Positions 57,166 through 64,000 of a DNA stretch of 64,000 nucleotides are shown here, one piece after another. The notes under the pieces are model-generated. The model did no database searches and had not been told where the DNA came from. It worked only from the letters and a program-made list of their open reading frames with translations. The stretch is taken from NCBI RefSeq assembly GCF_000003855.2, contig NW_003101680.1, positions 62,001 through 126,000 on the forward strand, read 5' to 3'. The position numbers and the translations under genes are program-made. The first letter of the stretch is position 1, and every line of letters begins with the position of its first letter. The stretch comes from Blastomyces gilchristii SLH14081. Lineage: Eukaryota; Ascomycota; Eurotiomycetes; Onygenales; Ajellomycetaceae.

Positions 57166-58640
57166 ATTATGAGAAAAAAGAAGAATGTTAAGTTATTATT
57201 GATAATAATGAATGAAACTAAAGTCTCTGTCGTAATACTTAAGAACACAAGTATATCAGTTGAAGAAATAAATATAATATTAAATAATGTCTGCTATACT
57301 CTGAATTTAAAAGTGAATCTTATCAGGCTAGACAAGCTTGTATGACAAGACTACATGTTTAAGCAATTAATATATGAAAAAAATCATATTATATTACTTA
57401 TGTCTTCTGACAGAATGTTCTCTTTTCCTGTGAGATTAAATGATAGAGATATCTATAAGTCGAAGAAGTCAGTTATATATAGAGATCTGATTCATTTTTC
57501 TGCATCTGATGATAGTTTCACATCTGTAAACTTGATACAAATAATGAATAATGATGCAATATTAGCATTATCAGAGAGAAATAATATAAAGATTGTGAAA
57601 CATACAATAATGAAATGACATCAGAAACTCAGACATCTCAATTCAACTGATATTATCAAAATGACAGCAAATTCACATGTAGAAATGAGAATTCTTGAAC
57701 AATGAGCTCTATCATTTTACAAGATCTGTCTGCAAGTCAAGATAACATATTTAATCTTTCAATCTATAATGAGAGCTATCAAGCTAGTAATGAGATTCTT
57801 CATTGATCTAGTAGAAGAAGAGAAAACAGTCTTTGATAAGAAAGACATATTCTCTAGAGAGAGTGTAAGCTACTGATTGAGAATTACTAATAATACTACA
57901 TGCTACTGATGAGTAATTTTAAGGATATTAAAAGAGGAATTAACAGCAAAGCTGATTAATTTTATAATAGATATAGAGATAACTACACAATGAAGAATTA
58001 AGACTCTTCATTGAAATGAAGAAAGAGAATTTACAAGTCAGAATCTTAAGATCTATTATCAGATCAAAGAAATCATATATAAGATATTTACTTTTAACAC
58101 ATCATAATTCAATGATTCTGTGAAACACATCAATTGTATTATTACTGAAAAGACAAGAAGTCTACTACTTAATAGTAATGTAAAAAGAGATCTTTGAGAA
58201 GAGATAATATAAGCTGTAATTATAATGATTAACACATTTTCAACATCAATCAAGATATTCAGATATACTAATGAGTCTTCACTTATGCCTTTTAAAGCAT
58301 GAACTGAGATACAACTCTCAGTTCACTGAATATATAGATAAGAATGTAAGATCTACAAGAAGAATTTAAAAGTGTTCAGTAAACTCAGAAATAGAACAGA
58401 TAGTAGAGAATAATAGTTAGTCAGTTATCAGCGACTATATCAATATCATCTATAAAATTCTGTAAGACAGTGTCTGAAAATTGTATGAGATGTAGTCTTT
58501 GATGAGAATTTTAACATAAAATCAACTGAATCTGTCAATATAGTCAAGAAGTCTATTAACTTATCAGAAGAACTTGATATTCTGAACATTAATAACAAGT
58601 GATAACACTGCTTATTAAGATATCTAGCTAAGAAGAAGTC
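57166..58640 (+). pseudogene. Copia-2 integrase region remnant
   Basis: The open piece 57355-57618 precedes HQKLRHLNSTDIIKMTANSH at 57622, where the TGG of W-H-x-R-L-G-H has become TGA: the GAG-pre-integrase zinc region. It continues CLQVKITYLIFQS, then FIDLVEEEKTVFDKKDIFSR, TNNTTCY and an integrase core to about 58250 (KHINCIITEKTRSLLLNSNV). Stops occur mainly at Trp, Arg and Gln codons. Confidence 0.83.
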
Positions 58641-60186
58641 AGATATTTTGAAGATAATTGTCAATGAGAACCTGAAAAATGCCATTGATTCAGTCTATCT
58701 CTTGAATAATAATACACAGCTTGTCAATGATGAGAAGATAGAAGATTCAGTTAATAAAGATGATTCTATTCTTAGTACTCTGACTAACTGTTCAATTTCA
58801 CTTACAGAAGTCAAAAGAAGCCCAGACTGAAATTATTGATATATGACAATACAGAGAGAAGTCAAGATATTTGAACAGTAGAAAACATATATTATTATTG
58901 AGAAAATATCAGATATGAATATTCTATCAGAGAAATAAGTGTTTCATCAGAAACTAAATAATAAAGAACACACTATCTAATTTCAGATCTGTTGAGTGAT
59001 TAGAGAGTTTCTACAGAAGTAAGATATTCATTATATAAAATCATATACTGTGATAATATCAGAATTTGCATTATATAGCTTATTTACTATATTGACTGTC
59101 AATGAATGAAACTCTTTCATCAAATGAGATTGTCTATATACAACTGTCAACAGATGTGAGATACAATAGAGACAATTTAGTGAGACTACTTTGACAGAGC
59201 TTATATGAAATGAAATAAGTGATAAGAGTATAGTACTTTCTTACAACAGAACATCTTCTCATATTGAGATTTAAGATATTACATTATGATGACAGCTTTC
59301 TATATCACTCTATTTGAAAGATATATTTGACACTACATGTCAATAACTGCTAGGTAACAGGCTCTCAAGTGTAGTAACTGAATTGAATATTAACAGAGAT
59401 AGCTAAGTGATTTGAGACAAAGAATGTTGATGAGAATAAGTTATATCTGAGAATGAAAGGCAATCATCTGAAAAATGAGAATATAGAAGTGATACAGAGC
59501 TGTTACATAGAGAAGATTCTTGAAGATTTTGAACTGAATAAGATAAACTCAGTCAGTATATCAATGACTGCTGAAATATGCATTGAATTCTTGCCTGATA
59601 AGAGCAGTAGTCTAGATAATGATTTTACAGTTATATAATATTGACAAGGATTGAGATTCTTACAATATCTGATCTTGAGCAGCAGATTGAACATGGTATT
59701 TACAGTTAACTATCTTTCAAGATACAACTTACAGTTATATAAAGAATGTTAATCAGCATTGAAACATATTCTATAATATGTCAAGAAGATCAAGAACTAT
59801 GATATATTATATAAGAAAGAGAGTGATAACTTGAGTTCTATTGTGTATTATAATACAAATTGAGCAGAGGTGAATTCTTAATACTAATCAACTACTGACT
59901 ATATTATATTGATAAATGAATCATCAATATTATAATAATTGCAGAGATAAACATCTATTATTAAATCAATCACAGTGACTGAATATATTACAGCTAGTGA
60001 AGCAGCTTGTGAGATTGTCTGACTGAGTTATATATTATATAATTCTGAATTAGTGAATCAAAAACCAAAGATCTGTTCAAGACTATGAGTTGATAATAAG
60101 AGTGCAATCAATCTAGTAAAAGAAGAATCTCTATCACATTGATTATATCATATTGAGATAAGATATCATATTCTTTGAGATCTGAT
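58640..60186 (+). pseudogene. Copia-2 reverse transcriptase and RNase H remnant
   Basis: The linker piece 58648-58830 leads into RT. The 3' part is clear: YIEKILEDFELNKINSVSIS at 59500-59560, FLPDKSSSL, then NYLSRYN, ALKHIL-YVKKIKNYDILYKK, the RNase H segment STTDYIILINESS, TVTEYITASEAACEIV (catalytic Glu), LSYIL, VDNKSAINLVKEESLSH and HIEIRYHILRDLI just before 60187. This order is diagnostic of Copia. The end is cut by the LINE. Confidence 0.87.
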
Positions 60187-60188
60187 TA

Positions 60189-60221
<33 letters not shown>
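60187..60221 (-). repeat. (TAA)n tail of the LINE
   Basis: About eleven ATT/TTA units on the plus strand, (TAA)n on the minus strand. It directly abuts the truncated Copia-2 RNase H and marks the 3' end of the minus-strand LINE. I-clade LINEs commonly end in TAA repeats. Confidence 0.8.
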
Positions 60222-60222
<1 letters not shown>

Positions 60223-60262
60223 TTCAATTATAGATGTATACAGTCAGAGACTATGACATCTA

Positions 60263-60285
60263 CCTGAGAACTTTTAGTTCTCAGG
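60263..60285 (-). other. Stem-loop in LINE 3' UTR
   Basis: CCTGAGAAC-TTTTA-GTTCTCAGG: a perfect 9-bp stem with a 5-nt loop, about 40 bp from the (TAA)n tail. LINE RTs often recognise such 3' hairpins when priming. Confidence 0.65.
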
Positions 60286-60589
60286 GTTTATTCTATATCT
60301 ATAAAGTCAACTATTATACATTTATCAATTTCAGATATGCAACATCAGAAAATTCCAGCTCAGAATATAAAAACTGTTTACAAATTGTGGTATTTTAACA
60401 TCTTCTGATACTTTGAAATTATTTGACAATATCATGACAAAAGAAAAGATAACATAGTCTTAAAGATAGACACATTAAACAAATAGATAGAAAAGAATAG
60501 AAATGAAAAAGTAAAGTAAAAAGAGAGTCAAGACTATAATAAAACAAATTATTAAAAGATAGTGTATAGCTGTTTTAACAGACTATATC

Positions 60590-61540
60590 TGATCAATTTT
60601 CTCCTCTTCATATTCAGATATTTCTGAATTGAGTCATTTTCTTGTAGCTGCTTGAGGTTCTGATAGAAAGTTCATTAAGTATTTAATTCCTGTCTCAGTT
60701 GAGAATAAGAATCTTATATTTAATTGATTTACATCATACTTCTCTTTCAATCTAACGCTGAGACTATTGTATAATGCACAGTGTATTACAATATATTTAT
60801 AATTTTCATTTACATTGCAGAATGAGTATTCTATTGAATTAAATCTATCATCAAATCTTTGTATATAAGATTTGAAATAGCTATGTTCTAGTTTCAGCTG
60901 AATTATAGATGAGAATGTTTTCTTTTTACATTTAATTGAACAAGATTTTCACTTTGATTTTATCTCAAATCTTGAATAATGTATGCTCTTCTTTTATTTC
61001 TGCCAGCTTTTATTTCACTTATTGAAACAAGATTCTTTTATCTTTCTCTTTATGAAAGATCAGAACACTGTTTTTTAAATAGATCTGCTTAATTCTGAAC
61101 TCTTTTTTGCAGCTGAATCAGGCAATTCATTGTCATGAATATTCATATGAGCAGGAACTCAGTGTAGATGAATTATCAGTTTTGATGTTCTTCTCTTTTG
61201 AATTTTTAAAACAGAGTTTAAAATCAGTTCAAGATTCATTTGATCATTATGAATCTGACTATTTCTAAGTGTTTTTAAAGTAGCTTGACTATCAGAGAAT
61301 ATTTATATCTCTTTCAAACTATTTTCTCTTTTATGAGATTTTATTTCAATGAGTTTGAAAGCTTTTACTATTAAAAATAGTTCAGCATCAAAGACTTCAG
61401 ATTCACAGCTTAAATTTCAGAAATCTGAGATAAAAGTAATATTATCTTCAGTATAAGCAATGTCTGCATTTAATCTATTCAAATTCTCATTTTTTGAGTC
61501 ATATGAATAAATCAGAATAGAGTCTTTTATATTAATTATA
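60590..61540 (-). pseudogene. LINE RNase H domain remnant
   Basis: Minus-strand translation at about 61500-61080 gives LNRLNADIAYTEDNITFISD, SCESEVFDAELFLIVKAFKL (catalytic Glu in A-E-L-x-A-I-x-x-A), IFSDSQATLKTLRN (Asp in SDSQAAL) and LIIHLH-VPAHMNIHDNELPD (W-V-P-G-H-x-x-I-x-G-N-E-x-A-D). These are the four RNase H landmarks in order. Stops occur at Trp codons. The remaining 3' part to 60590 is coding-like but stop-rich. Confidence 0.87.
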
Positions 61541-62568
61541 GAAATTCTCTTCAAATGCTGTTCATATTCTCTCTCTTTAGATAGTTCACTTATTTATAAG
61601 TCTATGAGAGATTCAAGGTTTTCTCTTTAGAGAGATATCTTTGCATGATCAACTTTTTCAACATTTAATGAAGAAAATTGATTTTTAATTAGTTAGTATA
61701 GTCTATATAGTTAAGAGAGCATTTTCTTTGAAGAATTACTTTCATTTCAATTAACAAATCTATTCTAATTCAGTTCATTTTCAGTGTTAATTGATGAAAA
61801 TGAAGAAGAGACTCTTTCCCTGATTATATAATTTAAGCTCATCTTTATAACTCTCAGAGCATAGTTCATACAGGTCTTTTCAAATCTAATAGCAGAAGAA
61901 GAAATTGAAGCTTCAATTTTCATTACTTTAATAGAAGATGATTTGAATACTCTCAGAATTCTTCTCAAAGCTCTGTTTCACAGACTTTGAAAGAGTTCTG
62001 TGAAATTCTCTTAATTATTTCATTCAACTTAAACTTCATAATCAGCTACTAAGGTGATACAGACTATATATAACTGTCTCATAGTCTGGAAGAATAGATC
62101 TCTCTCTGTATTTAATAGTCTGATTATACTATTTAATAGTCTTTCTGTCTTAATAGTTCTTTATTGAATATAATATTTAAAATTCCACTTGAAGTTTAAT
62201 CATACTTCTAATTATTTGATATTTAAACTGAGTTTAATCTCTGTATTTAAAAGAGTTAGTACAGTTTTTTCTCATTAAATCTAGAAAAGAAATGTATTAA
62301 CTCAGTTTTATTCATATTAAATTGAATTTAATTAATATCTGCTCTAACAAAGATTTTCTTTACTACTTTTTCAATTACTTCTAAATTTACTTTGATTGTT
62401 TTTGAGCTGTAGAGTAGATTAATATCATTCATATAACTTAAAGATTGCATTATTTTCATATCTCTATTCTTGAATAGATATACAGTGTATATTACAAATA
62501 AAATGAGTGAGATTGAAGATTCTTACAGTACTTCTATTTTTATCTCAGTCTTATCTTATTTCATTCAA
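61540..62568 (-). pseudogene. LINE reverse transcriptase C-terminal part
   Basis: From the high coordinate down, the frame reads IEVL-ESSISLILFVIYTVYL (Q-G-S-P-L-S-P-I-L-F-x-x-Y motif), KIMQSLSYMNDINLLYSSKT at about 62460-62400 (Y-V-D-D as Y-M-N-D), VIEKVVKKIF, MNKTELIHFF, then the post-RT segment 61968-61765 (LRVFKSSSIKVMKIEASISS, RFEKTCMNYALRVIKM), typical of Tad-like elements. The RT N-terminus is not found upstream of 62568. Confidence 0.85.
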
Positions 62569-62904
62569 GCGCTCCACCACGAACTCGCTCAATTTTTCGA
62601 ATAAGAACCCGCCGATAGATTCATCGAAAAACCCTCGATCATACAAGCATTTTGACCACATCGCCGACCGCATACCCCGTGTGGTGGTGGAGTTACCCAG
62701 CCAAACATGAACCAGACGTTGTTTGAAACTCCTGTGTGGGATTATCCCCTGTTCACCCCTATCACACCACAACCCCGGGCCAAATTGCCATACAAATTGT
62801 AAGGCAAAGAGATCTAGTCATATGCACCAATCTTCTTGATTTTGGAAGATCCCTGATCTGTAATTGTGAAGATATCTGAGAAGCAACTTCCACAAAAACC
62901 CTGT

Positions 62905-63228
62905 CTATCTTTGATGTTCCAAAACATCAACATCAAGTCTCACCCACATACCGCCCTTCCCAATCTGGCCCATGTCCGGCAGAAAAATACAAAAAGATAC
63001 CTTGGCAATAGTATCAAGCACATAATCAACAGACACATCTGAAGTGCATCTCTCATGAAAAACTCTCTCTGTCTTTACACCAAGTCTCACCCTTGTACCG
63101 CCCCTTCCAATCTGGCCCATCCCTGGCAGAAAAGTACAAAAACATACCTCAGCAACTGTATTCAATACATAATTGACAGATACAACAACTATAAAATCAG
63201 TATATTTCAAGGTCTGACTGAGCCTTTG
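62905..63228 (-). CDS. Hypothetical ORF fragment with two 49-residue repeats
   Basis: A minus frame open for about 105 codons without an ATG start. It contains VSVNYVLNTVAEVCFCTFLP-GMGQIGRGGTRVRLGV and, 49 residues later, VSVDYVLDTIAKVSFCIFLP-DMGQIGKGGMWVRLDV. The repeat unit is 147 bp, a multiple of three, so the frame is kept. Many differences between units are conservative in this frame. It could be a fragment of a real repeat protein or chance. No start, signal or known domain is visible. Confidence 0.35.
   Translation of the reverse strand, partial: QRLSQTLKYTDFIVVVSVNYVLNTVAEVCFCTFLPGMGQIGRGGTRVRLGVKTERVFHERCTSDVSVDYVLDTIAKVSFCIFLPDMGQIGKGGMWVRLDVDVLEHQR
62934..63227. repeat. 147-bp tandem duplication, two units
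   Basis: Units begin CAAGTCTCACCCACATACCG (62934) and CAAGTCTCACCCTTGTACCG (63081) and share AATCTGGCCCAT, GGCAGAAAA and TACAAAAA. Divergence between units is well above that seen between the fresh copies in the window, so the duplication is old. Confidence 0.8.
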
Positions 63229-63240
63229 ATCCCTGCACAG

Positions 63241-64000
63241 TGAGATATATTAAATCTAGTTTTAATATCTCAATATTCAATAGATTCTGCAAGAGATTGA
63301 GAACAGCAACACTAGATTTCTATTGAATTTAAGAATTAACTCTATATTAATATAATTATTGACAAAGTCTTCTATTTTGAGATATAAATAACCAGTTCCT
63401 CTACATTCTGCTGACAATATTTATATTATTATATAGAAGCAGACTTATATTCTCTATAATATCAAGACTCTGAAGAGGGAAAGTCTTGATAGAGAGTATA
63501 TAGTAGTGCATATCTTAGCAGTTTCTATCTCATTCTTCTGCAGCAGTTAATGCAAAAAAAAAAAGATCTTAGAAATAGTTTTTTACTTCTCTTGAAAAAG
63601 TAAGATGTTTTTCTCTGAGTTTTATATAATATTCTTACAAAGAATTAAAAACAGAGCTATTTTCTATCATAATTCATATTCTTTTAAATAAGAATTACTT
63701 TTTCAGTGACTGAAGAGCTTTCATTAATACTTAATTCTTTTTTACACTCTCTATTAACTGATTTGAGTTGCACACCTGTTATGTGAGAAGAATTGAATGA
63801 TTTAAAATAAAATTGAATAGTTTTAATCAATTTCTCTGCAAAAAATTGATTTATTTTTTGTCAGTTTTTCTCTCAAAAACTGTCATATTATCTGATTTAT
63901 TATCAATTGATATCATACTTTTCCTCACTGTATCTCAAGAAAGAGATTGTAAAGATTTTATTGATTTATCTTAAAAATCAATTTTAGTTTATTAGATTCT
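63241..64000. other. AT-rich tail, coding-like fragment of an unrecognised element
   Basis: CG/CC/GG-poor sequence. On the minus strand a stretch at about 63850-63680 reads FAEKLIKTIQFYFKSFN, ITGVQLKSVNRECKKELSIN, and another at about 63500-63400 reads LDIIENISLLLYNNINIVSR. They may belong to the upstream part of the LINE or another element, but no motif settles it. Otherwise nothing is recognised here. Confidence 0.3.

Larger units (their letters stand above)
60187..62568 (-). mobile_element. Tad/I-type LINE remnant (RT C-terminus, RNase H, 3' UTR)
   Basis: The minus strand reads the RT core end, the post-RT region, RNase H and a 3' UTR with a hairpin and (TAA)n tail. RT followed by RNase H in a non-LTR element points to the I/Tad group. 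The 5' end is unclear: at 62568 the AT-rich coding sequence abruptly meets the GC-richer island, so it is either 5'-truncated or interrupted there. Confidence 0.82.
62569..63240. other. GC-richer island without RIP-like damage
   Basis: About 670 bp with abundant CG, CC and GG and few local stops, sharply bounded by AT-rich sequence. It holds a 147-bp tandem repeat and two minus-strand frames (62830-62551 and 63228-62905). The first (SFKQRLVHVWLGNSTTTRGM, DESIGGFLFEKLSEFVVERL) ends at the AT-rich boundary and is not in the LINE RT frame. I recognise no domain. It may be single-copy sequence captured in the array. Confidence 0.6.

Noticed and set aside
62551..62772. Upstream continuation of the LINE RT
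   Set aside because: The open minus frame in the undamaged island is not in the LINE RT frame across 62568, and no RT motifs appear in it.
1..64000. CRISPR array, tRNA or rRNA genes, or bacterial operons
   Set aside because: Repeats are dispersed elements or simple tandem tracts without spacers. No cloverleaf was found; the only tRNA-like sequence is the 10-base primer match in Copia-1.

Overview
The window is an AT-rich, gene-desert-like block built almost wholly of degenerate transposable elements inserted into one another. It suggests a filamentous fungus, most likely an ascomycete: Ty3/Gypsy, Ty1/Copia, hAT and Tad/I-type LINE remnants are present together, and repeats have been damaged by a RIP-like process (Trp TGG and Arg CGA read as TGA; GG to GA; YLDD to YLND). 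CG, CC and GG are nearly absent over long stretches while CA/TG and CT/AG stay common. That is not the plain CpA-only signature and recalls CpG-depleted repeat isochores reported in Onygenales, but the species is inference. I see no intact host gene, tRNA, rRNA or CRISPR array.

Layout, from the outermost host element inward. Copia-2 (plus; gag 36516-37177, pol 56625-60186) is the oldest frame. Gypsy-1c (plus) sits in its gag: its 3' LTR ends at 36515 and its 5' end lies left of the window. Gypsy-1c is itself split by Gypsy-1a (1-3586, plus), Gypsy-1b (3728-9420, minus, TSD ATAGA), Gypsy-Xo (9532-26481, minus, TSD ATTA) and Copia-1 (27285-33026, minus, TSD ATCTA). Gypsy-Xo is split by a second copy, Gypsy-Xi (11581-20206, plus, TSD CTAG), which holds a nearly undamaged solo Gypsy-1 LTR (13043-13356, TSD TTTCT). 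Gypsy-2 (37178-56624, minus, TSD AGAAC) also sits in Copia-2 and is split by two inverted copies of a 5.8 kb hAT transposon (37674-43507 and 48680-54482, 8-bp TSDs TGTGTGAA and GATACTAC). A LINE (about 60187-62568, minus) with a (TAA)n tail interrupts the 3' end of Copia-2. A short GC-richer island (62569-63240) with an in-frame 147-bp tandem repeat follows, then AT-rich sequence to the end.

Three points stand out. First, Gypsy-X carries, between integrase and 3' LTR, an antisense multi-exon-like gene with Ser/Thr-rich, Cys-rich and coiled-coil segments, kept in both copies. Second, damage is graded: the outer ends of Gypsy-X, Gypsy-2 and hAT are spared (CpG kept) while interiors, and the inner halves of their LTRs, are fully depleted. 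Third, the hAT appears to hold two divergent genes, and a short motif recurs at eight loci with an orientation that switches with coding strand; one locus lies in a convincing intron. All functional calls come from reading conserved motifs through stop codons; none of these elements looks able to encode an intact protein.
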